A DNA stretch of 64,000 bases from Curtanaerobium respiraculi (GCF_024609215.1 NZ_JANIPD030000002.1:25678-89677); one strand, 5' to 3'. Shown: positions 27,721 to 36,299, counted from the first letter of the stretch. The notes: generated from the letters alone by a model not told the origin. Translations and numbers: made by a program.

Positions 27721-28993
27721 CAGGTCGGAAGCTGATTTCGAAGCGGCGAAGCAGGTGATTCCCGGCGGGGTCAACAGCCCCGTGCGGGCGTTCGCGAACG
27801 TGGGACGGACGCCGGTGTTCTACGACCGCGCGCAGGGGAGCCGCGTGTGGGATGTCGATGGCAACGAGTACGTCGATTTCATCTGCAGCTGGGGACCGAT
27901 GATCCTGGGGCATCGGCCCCGGGCGGTGATCGATGCGGTCGAGGCGCAGCTGGCGCGCGGGATGAGCTTCGGTGCCCCGTGCGAGGCGGAAATCGCGCTT
28001 GCGGAGGAGATCGTGAAGCTCGTGCCCGCCGCCGAGAAGGTGCGCATGACCTCCAGCGGGACCGAGGCGACCATGAGCGCCATCCGCTTGGCGCGCGGAT
28101 ACACGCACCGCGACAAGTTCATCAAGTTCGAGGGGAACTACCACGGCCATTCCGATGCGCTGCTGGTGTCGGCGGGCAGCGGGGTCGCCACGTTCTCGAT
28201 TCCCGGAACGCCGGGCGTCACGGCGGGCGCCGCCGCGGACACGCTGGTCGCGCGCTACAACGACCTCGCGTCGGCGCGGGCGGCGCTCGAGGCGAATCCC
28301 CGGGATATCGCTTGCATCATCGTCGAGCCCATCGCAGGGAACATGGGCGTCGTGCCGCCTGCGGAGGGGTTCCTGCAGGGCTTGCGCGACCTGTGCGACG
28401 AATTCGGCGCGCTGCTCATATTCGATGAGGTGATCAGCGGGTTCCGCGCTTCCCTGGGCGGGGCGCAGCAGCTGTACGGCGTAATGCCGGATCTATGCAC
28501 GTTCGGCAAGATCATCGGCGGGGGGTTCCCGGTGGGATGCTTCGCGGGCCGTGCCGACATCATGGATGAGCTTGCCCCGACGGGGCCTGTGTACCAGGCG
28601 GGAACGCTTTCCGGAAACCCGGTAGCGATGGAGGCGGGCCTGGCCCAGCTTCGCGCGCTGGAGGAGCCGGGCGTGTACGACCGGCTCGAGATGCTGGGCG
28701 CGCGTTTGGAAGCGGGCTTGGTTGCGGCGATCGAGCAGTCCGGCGCGTCCGCTACCGTCAACCGTGCAGGCAGCGTGGCGACGCTGTTCTTCACCGACCG
28801 CACCGTGCGCAATTGGGACGATGCGGCAACATGCGATACTGACGCGTTCTCCCGCTACTTCGCGGGCATGCTCGAACGTGGGCTCCTCATCGCGCCCAGC
28901 CAGTTCGAAGCGCTGTTCGTAAGCGCCGCACACACGGAAGACGAGATCGACTCTTTCTGCGCTGCGGCGACAGAAAGCCTTTCGTCCTTGTAG
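27710..28993 (+). CDS. hemL: Glutamate-1-semialdehyde 2,1-aminomutase
   Basis: This 427-residue PLP enzyme turns glutamate-1-semialdehyde into 5-aminolevulinate. The N-terminal PGGVNSPVRAF and the PLP lysine in TFGKIIGGGFPVG are family hallmarks. The start at 27710 lies inside the end of the ahbA-ahbB gene, so the two are probably translationally coupled. It closes the tetrapyrrole cluster. Confidence 0.96.
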   Translation: MATSRSEADFEAAKQVIPGGVNSPVRAFANVGRTPVFYDRAQGSRVWDVDGNEYVDFICSWGPMILGHRPRAVIDAVEAQLARGMSFGAPCEAEIALAEEIVKLVPAAEKVRMTSSGTEATMSAIRLARGYTHRDKFIKFEGNYHGHSDALLVSAGSGVATFSIPGTPGVTAGAAADTLVARYNDLASARAALEANPRDIACIIVEPIAGNMGVVPPAEGFLQGLRDLCDEFGALLIFDEVISGFRASLGGAQQLYGVMPDLCTFGKIIGGGFPVGCFAGRADIMDELAPTGPVYQAGTLSGNPVAMEAGLAQLRALEEPGVYDRLEMLGARLEAGLVAAIEQSGASATVNRAGSVATLFFTDRTVRNWDDAATCDTDAFSRYFAGMLERGLLIAPSQFEALFVSAAHTEDEIDSFCAAATESLSSL

Positions 28994-29093
28994 CGAGGAG
29001 GGCTCAGGTTGCCAGGACGCTTGAATGCGGCATATCCTGGATGGATGCTACAGGATGCATGCTCGCAAGCCGGCAGGAGCGATCGAGCGGGAA

Positions 29094-29112
29094 TAGCCTG
29101 AGCTAGGCTTTT
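29094..29112 (+). terminator. Intrinsic terminator after hemL
   Basis: AGCCT (29095-29099) and AGGCT (29105-29109) form a short stem followed by TTTT. It marks the end of the tetrapyrrole transcript. The stretch 29113-29290 shows no gene. Confidence 0.5.
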
Positions 29113-29295
29113 GGGTACAACAACCCACGCCGTCCAAGTGGTCGTGCATACGAGTAAAGGATACCCCGGCGGCGAGGACATCGCTGCCGGCGTTGCTCAT
29201 TAGGCCTCAGTAAGGTGCAGTAAGCGCAACGGACGTCGAGAAGACGGCGTCCTCTCGGAATATGGCCCCAACTCGCTCTCTCAAGCTCTCGCGTG

Positions 29296-29342
29296 TTGAC
29301 GAGATTCCCGATTCGGGCTATAAAGTATCCGAAAACGGACAC
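29296..29342 (+). promoter_or_regulatory. Promoter and overlapping palindromic operator of the MarR gene
   Basis: TTGACG (29296-29301) and TATAAA (29319-29324) are 17 bp apart, a near-consensus promoter. The palindrome GTATCCGAAAACGGACAC (29325-29342) covers the expected start of transcription. It is 20 bp before the MarR gene, which is the most likely protein to bind it. Confidence 0.65.
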
Positions 29343-29362
29343 TTACTGAGGGAGGGCCGCAG

Positions 29363-29815
29363 ATGGAAAGGCAGGAGAGCCGGCTTCTCAGCGAGATCGG
29401 GGCGACGGAGAAGCAGTTCGACGCCCTGTATCGCAGGGCCTCGCGCAATCTCCACCTCTCGGATTGCTCGATGTGGGTCCTCTATTATCTCCACCTCTCG
29501 GACGAGCCCCTCACGCAGCAAGAGCTCATAGAGATGATGGCGTTTCCCAAACAGACCATCAACTCCGCGGTTTCAAGCCTCTCCAAAAGCGGAACGGTCG
29601 AGCTCGAGATGATCCCCGGCACGAGGAACAAGAAGGTCATCGCGCTCACGGACGCCGGAATGGAGCTTGTCTCATCTACCGTCGCGCGCATGCGCTCCGC
29701 AGAGGAGCGAGCCGTAGCGTCGATGGGAGCGGAAAAGTTGAGGCAGCTCTCACGGCTCTACGGCGAGTTCCACAAGGCCTTGGAGAAGAGCTTCGAGGAG
29801 GAGGGCATCGTATGA
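29363..29815 (+). CDS. MarR family transcriptional regulator
   Basis: This 150-residue protein has the MarR winged helix: LTQQELIEMMAFPKQTINSA is the helix-turn-helix, followed by the wing (IPGTRNKKVIALTDAG). It probably represses itself and the downstream ATPase gene by binding the palindrome at 29325-29342. The stop overlaps the next start as ATGA. The inducing ligand is unknown. Confidence 0.9.
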   Translation: MERQESRLLSEIGATEKQFDALYRRASRNLHLSDCSMWVLYYLHLSDEPLTQQELIEMMAFPKQTINSAVSSLSKSGTVELEMIPGTRNKKVIALTDAGMELVSSTVARMRSAEERAVASMGAEKLRQLSRLYGEFHKALEKSFEEEGIV

Positions 29816-32103
29816 GGGAAGCAGGGGAAAGCCGCGCGATCGAAGTGCGCGGCGCATGCGAGAACAACCTCAGGCACGTCGACGTGGACATCCCGAAGGA
29901 CAAGCTCGTGGTACTCGCCGGGGTGTCCGGCTCGGGCAAGAGCTCGCTGGCCTTCGATACCATCGCAACTGAAAGCGAGCGGCAATGGCAGCAGGGCTAC
30001 CCCTTGTTCGTCCGCAACAAGATGCCCCACTACGAGCGCCCCAAGGTGGAGTCCATAGGGCATCTCACGCCCGTCGTGGTGGTGGACCAGCGCGCGTACG
30101 GGGCGAACGCGCGTTCCACGGTGGGGACCGCCATCGATGCGGCGCCGCTCCTACGCCTGCTGTTCAGCCGTGTGGGCGAACCCTCTGCCGGCGGCTCGAT
30201 GGCCTACTCCTTCAACCACCCGCACGGCATGTGCCCCGACTGCACCGGCCTGGGAAAGCGCCTCACGCTCGTGGAGGACCGTCTCTTCAACCTTGGCGGC
30301 ACGCTGCGCGACGGGGGCCTCACGTTCAGCCAGTTCGCCGCCGGCTGGCAGAGCGTGCTCTACACCCAGAACCCCTACCTCGATCCCGACAAGCGCCTGC
30401 GCGACTTCACGGACTCCGAGTGGGAGCTGCTGAGGTACGGCGCAGACGAACCCGTGAACATCGTGATGCACGGTAACGGCGCGGGCATGACGTGGAACAA
30501 CGACTACGAGGGCGTCGTCCCGCGCTTCCTGCGGCTGTACGTCAACCGCGACATCTCCAAGCTCAAGAAGGGGCTCCGCGACGAGATCGCCACCTACGTG
30601 GAGGACGCGCCCTGCCCCACCTGCGGAGGCACGGGGCTCAATCCCGCCGCCCTCGCATCGAAGATCAACGGGCGCAACATCGCCGACGTCCAGAACATGC
30701 AGATAGACGAGCTGCTCGCCTGGCTTCGCGGCATCGAAAGCCCCGTGGGGGCCTCCATTGCCGGCCAGATCGCCGTGACGCTGGAGAACATGGTGCGTGT
30801 GGGAGTCGGCTATCTCACGCTGGGCCGGCGGACCGATACGCTCTCCGGCGGCGAGGTGCAGCGCCTGAAGATCGTGCGCCATCTGGGCAGTAGCCTCTCC
30901 GACGTCACCTATGTCTTCGACGAACCCACGGCGGGCCTTCACCCCGCCGACGCCGAGCGCATCTCGCGCCTGCTCGTGGACCTGCGTGACAAGGGCAACA
31001 CCGTTCTCGTGGTGGAGCACAGCCGCGACATCGTCGGGCTGGCAGACGAGGTCATCGAGCTGGGGCCGCTTGCGGGCGAGAGGGGCGGCGAGGTGGTCTT
31101 CCAGGGCAGCGTGCGGGACCTCATGCGGGCGGACACGTTCACGGCGGAGGCGCTGGTCCGGAAGGCGAGGCTCAACGAGCGTCCGAGATCCTGGTCCGAG
31201 GCATTCGACATCGAGCACGCCTGCATTCACAATCTCAAGGACGTGAGCATCCGCATCCCCAAGGGCGTGCTCACCGCCGTCTGCGGCGTCGCGGGCAGCG
31301 GCAAGAGCAGCCTCGTCCGCCACGAGTTCGCGCGGCGCTATCCCGACGTCGTCGTCATCGACCAGAAGCCCATCGGGACATCGAGCCGCTCCACGCCGGC
31401 GACCTTCACCGGAGCGATGGACCTGATCCGCAGGCTCTTCGCTGAGGCGAATGGCGTCGAAGCATCGTGGTTCTCCAACGACTCCAAGGGAGCCTGCGAC
31501 GTGTGCGGCGGCCGCGGCTCCGTCAAGCCCGAGATTGCCTTCGCCGACCCCGTGGAGATCCGCTGCGAGGAGTGCGGGGGCAGCGGCTTCAATCCCGAGG
31601 CGCTCTCGTACCGCTACCGGGGCGAGACCATCGAGGACGTGATGGAGCTTACCGTCGACGAGGCGCTCGGGTTCTTCGCCGGTCAGGGGAAGGTCGTCGG
31701 CAAGCTCCGCCAGCTCCGCGACGTGGGGCTCGGCTACCTGCGCCTGGGGCAGCAGACCTCGAGCATGTCCGGAGGCGAGAACCAGCGCCTCAAGCTCGCC
31801 CGCGAGCTTGGCAGGAAGGCGGGCGTCTACGTGCTCGACGAGCCCTCGACTGGCCTGCACTATCGCGACATCCAGGGCCTTATCGCGCTCTTCGGAAACA
31901 TGGTCGAGCGCGGCAGCACGGTCATCATGATAGAGCACCGCATGGAGATGATCGCTGCTTCCGACTGGATCATAGAGATGGGCCCCGAGGGCGGAAGCGC
32001 GGGCGGCCGCGTGCTTTACGAGGGCGCTCCTACCGGAATGCTCGACTGCGCGAATTCGGTTACCGCCCCGTATCTTCGCAGGGCGTGCGGGGTGGGTGCA
32101 TAG
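29812..32103 (+). CDS. UvrA-like ABC ATPase, probable drug-resistance type
   Basis: This 763-residue protein has two ABC ATPase cores (GVSGSGKSSLAFDTI near residue 39, GVAGSGKSSLV about two thirds in), the TLSGGE and SMSGGE signatures, and several zinc-finger cysteine pairs (CPTCGGTG, CDVCGGRG and CEECGGSG). It is shorter than housekeeping UvrA (about 940 residues). Small UvrA paralogues such as DrrC confer resistance to DNA-binding drugs, and MarR-UvrA pairs are widespread in Firmicutes and Coriobacteriia. Self-resistance is therefore likelier than general repair. The substrate is unknown. Confidence 0.85.
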   Translation: MREAGESRAIEVRGACENNLRHVDVDIPKDKLVVLAGVSGSGKSSLAFDTIATESERQWQQGYPLFVRNKMPHYERPKVESIGHLTPVVVVDQRAYGANARSTVGTAIDAAPLLRLLFSRVGEPSAGGSMAYSFNHPHGMCPDCTGLGKRLTLVEDRLFNLGGTLRDGGLTFSQFAAGWQSVLYTQNPYLDPDKRLRDFTDSEWELLRYGADEPVNIVMHGNGAGMTWNNDYEGVVPRFLRLYVNRDISKLKKGLRDEIATYVEDAPCPTCGGTGLNPAALASKINGRNIADVQNMQIDELLAWLRGIESPVGASIAGQIAVTLENMVRVGVGYLTLGRRTDTLSGGEVQRLKIVRHLGSSLSDVTYVFDEPTAGLHPADAERISRLLVDLRDKGNTVLVVEHSRDIVGLADEVIELGPLAGERGGEVVFQGSVRDLMRADTFTAEALVRKARLNERPRSWSEAFDIEHACIHNLKDVSIRIPKGVLTAVCGVAGSGKSSLVRHEFARRYPDVVVIDQKPIGTSSRSTPATFTGAMDLIRRLFAEANGVEASWFSNDSKGACDVCGGRGSVKPEIAFADPVEIRCEECGGSGFNPEALSYRYRGETIEDVMELTVDEALGFFAGQGKVVGKLRQLRDVGLGYLRLGQQTSSMSGGENQRLKLARELGRKAGVYVLDEPSTGLHYRDIQGLIALFGNMVERGSTVIMIEHRMEMIAASDWIIEMGPEGGSAGGRVLYEGAPTGMLDCANSVTAPYLRRACGVGA

Positions 32104-32136
32104 ACCCTGTCCGATGTGCGCTGGCTATGCCGGACT

Positions 32137-32364
32137 TTGATTCGGAGGAAGATGCTCCAAATAAAGCCACCGACAGTCACTCCCGCTGGGAAAACGGGGA
32201 ATGCCCCGCCGAAGCTGACGGCGGTTGGCGAGATTTGGCGCCATCTGGAAATCATTCTCCGCCCTTTTGAATCACGGGATGATTTGGGATTGGTTCGGAC
32301 AAGACGGCGCCATATGGACGATATAGAACCACATGGATTCAGGTGGAAGCACACAGGCAGGGCG
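32137..32364. repeat. Direct repeat, copy 1, flanking the AbiE island
   Basis: This segment recurs at 35268-35495 in the same orientation, offset by exactly 3,131 bp with no gaps. From 32167 to 32364 (198 bp) I count three differences; the first 30 bp are more diverged. It holds no recognised gene. It may be a mobile-element end, a duplicated target or a conserved noncoding segment. The rest of 32104-32718 has no supported gene. Confidence 0.9.
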
Positions 32365-32718
32365 GGTCACTGATTGGGAGTAGCTTGGGGAAATAACCCC
32401 CCGGACCCACTCTCGACGGGCAGCTTTCCAAACCCTTCGATTGATTGCACCCTACCCCCGAGGACATGCAGGCGTTCTCGGGAATTGCGTTTCGGGTGTC
32501 CATAGGGCCCTCCAAGTTTATGCTTGGCTTCCAACTCGCTCATAGTAGAGGTGAAGAGAGCGTATTTGCTCAAGACGACGTATCCCAGGTTCCCTAGGGG
32601 GTCTGCATCTCGGGAATTATTCAGCGCCTCAACAGCCGGGTTCAGACTAATTTATCGCCCGTTTATCACCCATGTTTATCACCCGCCTGTGATAACCTCA
32701 TGGCTGATAAGCATCGGC

Positions 32719-33215
32719 ATGGCGGAAGACGGAACTATGCTGGACATCGGAGGCTTCGTCAGCGACCTGAGGGCATACGGCTCCGAACGAGAGTGGTTCG
32801 AGTTCAAAGAGAGCTCCATCGTTGTCGCGATCCCGTTCAACTGGCTAAATGCAGTGAGTGATAAACCGGGCGATAATACGGGCGGCAAAGCAGGTTTGGA
32901 CGCCCGCCTCGACGGGTTCTCGAGAACGCAGGTACGCGTGCTCGCCGAGATTCGCGACGACCCCAACGCCACGAAGCCCGTCATCGCGAACAGGGTCTCG
33001 GCGTCGGTAAGACAACCGTCGACAACGCGATTGCCGCGTTGAAGAAGCACGGCCTGATAGAGCGAATCGGGTCGAACAAGACCGGCTACTGGCAAGTCAT
33101 CGAGAGGAGGCAACAGGATGCCCGATCGAATCAAGGAAAGCGATTGGAAGCTGCTCAACAAGAATCTTCCCGGCTGGCAGGAAGCGCATATGGAGAAGCT
33201 CCTGAAAGGCTATAA
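32719..33215 (+). pseudogene. Broken AlbA_2/Schlafen-type DNA-binding regulator
   Basis: The first part, from the ATG at 32719, has the EREWFEFKES motif of AlbA_2-domain (Schlafen-like) regulators. It jumps directly to the family's C-terminal IVVAIPFNW strand, so most of the middle is deleted. A winged-helix tail starts well (FSRTQVRVLAEIRDDPNATK) but a frameshift near 33000 moves the rest (VGKTTVDNAIAALKKHGLIE) to another frame. Upstream, 32645-32700 carries repeated TTTATCACCC-like units that look like inverted scraps of the linker region. Confidence 0.65.
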
Positions 33216-33450
33216 GGAACTTCTCTGCATGGACGAAGGAGCAGCGGAACGCTTTTGGGAGCTTGACGATCGCATGAAAAGGAATAAGAGAAGTGCAGGC
33301 GTCATAGTGCGCGGTCTGAGCCGCTCGAACGCTCTGGCTAACATCATTAGCCTCCTCGGAGATGAGGTCATCGCTGTCGAGGACCTTTACGGGTTCAGCG
33401 GCGAAGTGCTGGAGGCTGCCGAGCCCTACATCGAACGGCAAGATTCGTGA
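33118..33450 (+). CDS. Small hypothetical protein, 110 residues
   Basis: The ATG at 33118 has a good GAGGAGG site. The product is charged and helical at the N-terminus (KLLNKNLPGWQEAHMEKLLKG), with no signal peptide or membrane segment. I do not recognise a functional domain. It overlaps the tail of the broken regulator and the start of the next fragment. Similar short genes occur in coriobacterial accessory regions, but I cannot assign a role. Confidence 0.6.
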   Translation: MPDRIKESDWKLLNKNLPGWQEAHMEKLLKGYKELLCMDEGAAERFWELDDRMKRNKRSAGVIVRGLSRSNALANIISLLGDEVIAVEDLYGFSGEVLEAAEPYIERQDS

Positions 33451-33680
33451 AGGTAATGCGAAAGCGGGAGATGCGGTTTCCTGACGGTGCGGTGCGTTAC
33501 TGGGTGAGTGCCGAAAGGCAAACCGGCGACAGTTGGCTCGTCTTCCTCCCGGGGCTCACCGCCGACCACAGGCTGTTCGGCGCGCAAATCGCCCCGAGCG
33601 CCCGGGTTGTCGGCACGCACGTGGAGATGACTACCAGTTGGGTGCAGGTTCCGGCACAGGTTTTGAGACTCCGTAAATAG
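33447..33680 (+). pseudogene. N-terminal fragment of an alpha/beta hydrolase
   Basis: Residues about 9-47 (RFPDGAVRYWVSAER, then SWLVFLPGLTADHRLF) match the first strands and oxyanion-hole region of alpha/beta hydrolases. The similarity then breaks off and a stop follows after 77 residues. The catalytic Ser, Asp and His are absent, so this is a remnant. Its start overlaps the end of the preceding gene by 4 nt. Confidence 0.55.
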
Positions 33681-33833
33681 AAAACCCGCTGTTCAGCGCG
33701 TTGTCGATCGGAAAAAAGCTGCATTAACAATAGTGGGAATGAGATTTTTAAACGCTCTGCGGCGCATGGCGTTTCAATGCGTCGCAGCGGCGTGATCTGG
33801 TAATGCGCCGGCTTGGCCGAGATTCGAATTACA

Positions 33834-33871
33834 ATGGCAGAACAATACCGTTTATGGTATTGTTCTGCCAT
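33834..33871. promoter_or_regulatory. Perfect 16-bp inverted repeat at the start of the AbiE operon
   Basis: ATGGCAGAACAATACC (33834-33849) and its exact reverse complement (33856-33871) are separated by six bases. The right arm ends at the start codon of the AbiEi gene. An extended -10-like TGGTATTGT lies within the right arm. AbiEi antitoxins are known to repress their operon by binding inverted repeats at the promoter, so this is the likely operator. Confidence 0.75.
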
Positions 33872-34409
33872 GACGTATTACGACGACATATACGAATATG
33901 CGGTGGACAACCACTATCTCGTCAGCACCGCCGACGTGCGCGATCTGGGGATTCCCGCGGTCGAGCTCGCCAAGCTCGCCAAACGTGGCAAGCTCGAGAA
34001 CATCGGGCGCGGCCTCTACCGGCTCTCCCGCTACGTCCCAAGCGAAAGCGACCCTTACGCCATCTCGGTTGCACTCGTGGGCGAGCACGCGTACCTTTAC
34101 GGGGAATCCGTCATCGCGATGCTGGGGCTGGCGCCCACCAACCCAAACCGCATCTGGGTCGCGTCCCCCAGGCGGGTGCGCCTGGCTCACCCGCCCGAAG
34201 GGCTGACGATAGTCACCTCAGACGAGGGCTATGCCCCAACAACATACAACGGCGTGAGAAGCCAGAAGGCACGCGACGCAATCGAGGCGTGCAAGGGGAA
34301 GATGATGCCGGAGCGGCTGGCGCAAGCCGCGAAGGCCGCCCTCGAACAGGGATACGTGACCCCGCGGGAATACGGTGGGATAGCGAATGCGGAAGGCGGC
34401 ATGAAGTGA
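33870..34409 (+). CDS. abiEi: AbiEi-type antitoxin and transcriptional repressor
   Basis: This 179-residue protein has the N-terminal winged helix of AbiEi antitoxins (YLVSTADVRDLGIPAVELAKLAKRG, then LENIGRGLYRL) and the C-terminal domain with the ALVGEHAYLYGESVIAMLGL segment. In type IV toxin-antitoxin systems it represses the operon and counters the toxin without binding it. The start is taken at the ATG at 33870, just inside the inverted repeat, where no ribosome-binding site is visible; the transcript may be leaderless. It overlaps the toxin gene as GTGA. Confidence 0.85.
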   Translation: MTYYDDIYEYAVDNHYLVSTADVRDLGIPAVELAKLAKRGKLENIGRGLYRLSRYVPSESDPYAISVALVGEHAYLYGESVIAMLGLAPTNPNRIWVASPRRVRLAHPPEGLTIVTSDEGYAPTTYNGVRSQKARDAIEACKGKMMPERLAQAAKAALEQGYVTPREYGGIANAEGGMK

Positions 34410-35224
34410 AGACCCCGAACAGCAGGAGGAACCTCGACCGGGCGATAATCCGTCTGGCCGGCTCCCAGGACGGCTTCGTTCGCACGAGGACCGCCATCGC
34501 CAACGGCCTCGTCGGGCAAATGCTGCCGAACGGCGCGGTGAAGGGCGGCTCCTCGCTGAAGATAAGGTTCGGGGACGCGGTCACCCGCGCGACCACCGAT
34601 CTGGATGCCGCGAGGGCGACGGGCCTCGACGCGTTCATCGCCGACATGGCGGATTCGCTCGCGCGCGGCTGGAACGGGTTCTCTGGTCGTATGGTCCCCC
34701 AAAGCCCCGCGGCTCCGCGCGACGTTTCCCCGTCCTACGCGATGCGGCCGTTCGACATCAAGCTCGAGTACCTCGGCCAGCCCTGGTGCACGGTGCGGTT
34801 CGAGCTCGGCCACGACGAGATTGGCGACGCAGACAACCCGGAGTTCCGCATTCCCGAGGAGGCGAACCGGATCCTCGCCCAGCTCGGTTTCCCCGGCCTC
34901 GGCCCCGTCCCCCCCCTCATGCCGCTCCACCACCAGATTGCGCAGAAGCTACACGGCGCGAGCGAGCCGGGCAGCAGAAGGGCGCACGACCTTATAGACC
35001 TCCAGGTGATAATGGCGAACGCAGAAGTCGACCCGCCCCTCGTGCGCAGAACGTGCGAGAGGCTGTTCGCATACAGAAAGATGCAGGCATGGCCCCCGAA
35101 GATAGAGAATGTCCCGGGCTGGGACGAACTCTACGCCGCCCAAGCGCTTTCCTCCGTGGCGCCCACCGTCGGCGAGGCGATCGAGTGGGCGAACGGGCTC
35201 ATAGCCGCGATCTGCTCCGCATAA
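34406..35224 (+). CDS. abiEii: AbiEii-type nucleotidyltransferase toxin
   Basis: This 272-residue protein has the nucleotidyltransferase pattern GGSSLKIRFG (about residues 47-56) and TTDLD (63-67), with a later HHQIAQKLHG segment typical of AbiEii/AbiGii toxins. Members act on nucleic acid, and MenT relatives add nucleotides to tRNA, stopping growth or blocking phage. The start is GTG at 34406, overlapping the antitoxin stop by four bases. The pair lies between the two copies of the 198-bp repeat. Confidence 0.88.
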   Translation: MKTPNSRRNLDRAIIRLAGSQDGFVRTRTAIANGLVGQMLPNGAVKGGSSLKIRFGDAVTRATTDLDAARATGLDAFIADMADSLARGWNGFSGRMVPQSPAAPRDVSPSYAMRPFDIKLEYLGQPWCTVRFELGHDEIGDADNPEFRIPEEANRILAQLGFPGLGPVPPLMPLHHQIAQKLHGASEPGSRRAHDLIDLQVIMANAEVDPPLVRRTCERLFAYRKMQAWPPKIENVPGWDELYAAQALSSVAPTVGEAIEWANGLIAAICSA

Positions 35225-35267
35225 CCCGTTCAAGCCCGCGACTGCCTCAGATTGGTTCTCCCTGGAA

Positions 35268-35495
35268 TTGATTCGAGAAAAATCGGCCCATATTAAACCA
35301 CCGACAGTCACTCCCGCTGGGAAAACGGGGAATGCCCCGCCGAAGCTGACGGCGGTTGGCGAGATTTGGCGCCATCTGGAAATCATTCTCCGTCCTTTTG
35401 AGTCACGGGATGATTTGGGATTGGTTCGGACAAGACGGCGCCATATGGATGATATAGAACCACATGGATTCAGGTGGAAGCACACAGGCAGGGCG
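35268..35495. repeat. Direct repeat, copy 2, flanking the AbiE island
   Basis: This is the second copy of the segment at 32137-32364, same orientation, lying 44 bp after the AbiEii stop. The core 35298-35495 differs from copy 1 at three positions. Together the copies bracket about 2.9 kb holding two broken genes, one small gene and the AbiE pair. Confidence 0.9.
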
Positions 35496-35679
35496 CGCCA
35501 TCGAGCGGGAGCAAATCAGGGATGCGACGGCATAAGACGCCATAAGACGATGTGTAGCGTTTGCGCAGGCAGATTGCGCGTTTCGCACAACCGCAAGCTA
35601 CACCGCGCAACCCTATAAACCGACCGAACCGGATCCTTTGATGAGCTATTGACGACGCGAGGCGGTTCCGTAGCTGCGT
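35496..35679. other. Intergenic stretch with a long-arm inverted repeat
   Basis: GTGTAGC (35552-35558) and GCTACAC (35597-35603) form inverted arms with further pairing inside (TTGCG/CGCAA). A CATAAGACG motif occurs twice just before. No gene is visible. Confidence 0.5.
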
Positions 35680-36087
35680 CTAGACGAGTCGGATGCAGTC
35701 TTCCTTGTAGTTGGGCAACATCGAATCGTGCGTGACGAAGGCCATTCCCTCCGATTTCGCCTGAGCGATGAGCATCCGGTCGAAGGGGTCCTTGTGCGCT
35801 GGGGCATCTTTATCACGGCTGAGGGAATCGAGGGGTTCCGAGTGCTCCGCACGCATGGGGAGCTCGAGGTATCCGGCATCGAGGCACATCCTGATGAATT
35901 CGCCGGGAGATTGCGTGACGCTGTTGGGACGCAAGGCGTGCTTGATGGCAAGCTCCCAAATCGACACCGCACTGAAGTAAATCCGGTTCTCTTCATCGAG
36001 AAGAATCTCTTTGGCAGCATCGGGCAGGCGGCTGTCGTCCATAAGCGTCTAAATAATGATGTGAGAGTCGATGAGAACGTCCATCAT
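35680..36087 (-). pseudogene. VapC-type PIN-domain toxin with an in-frame stop at codon 13
   Basis: From the ATG at 36087 the product reads MMDVLIDSHIII, then a TAG at 36051-36049, then TLMDDSRLPDAAKEILLDEE and onward. PIN toxins usually have tryptophan or leucine at this point, so one TGG to TAG change is the simple explanation. The remaining acidic residues (AVSIWELAIK, DPFDRMLIAQA and FVTHD) are intact. A restart at the ATG at 36042 would lack the first catalytic aspartate. The start overlaps the antitoxin stop by four bases. Confidence 0.75.
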
Positions 36088-36299
36088 GCGATGCCAAACA
36101 GCTCGGCTATCTCGTCGTTGCACTCGTCGAGATCATCGGGGGCGGGAAAAACGCCTTCGGCAATACCAATCCTCTTGGAAACATCCGCCCTCTCTGCGGG
36201 CTTCTGCTTCTCACTTAAAAATGTGACGAACTTGACAACGGTCTCGTAGTCCTCCTTGTCGAGGCCGTCTATGAGCTTTTCCAGCTCCGCTGTAGGCAT
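36084..36299 (-). CDS. Antitoxin partner of the PIN-domain toxin
   Basis: This 71-residue protein starts MPTAELEKLIDGLDKEDYETV at 36299 behind GGAGGTG. It has an acidic C-terminus (DDLDECNDEIAELFGIA) of the sort that wraps a VapC active site. A longer reading from 36377 lacks a ribosome-binding site. With the toxin broken, it may be a relic or may counter related toxins elsewhere. Confidence 0.7.
   Translation of the reverse strand: MPTAELEKLIDGLDKEDYETVVKFVTFLSEKQKPAERADVSKRIGIAEGVFPAPDDLDECNDEIAELFGIA

Noticed and set aside
36049-36051. TAG as a recoded amino acid in the PIN toxin
   Set aside because: No pyrrolysine or suppressor machinery is visible, and point mutation of TGG is simpler.
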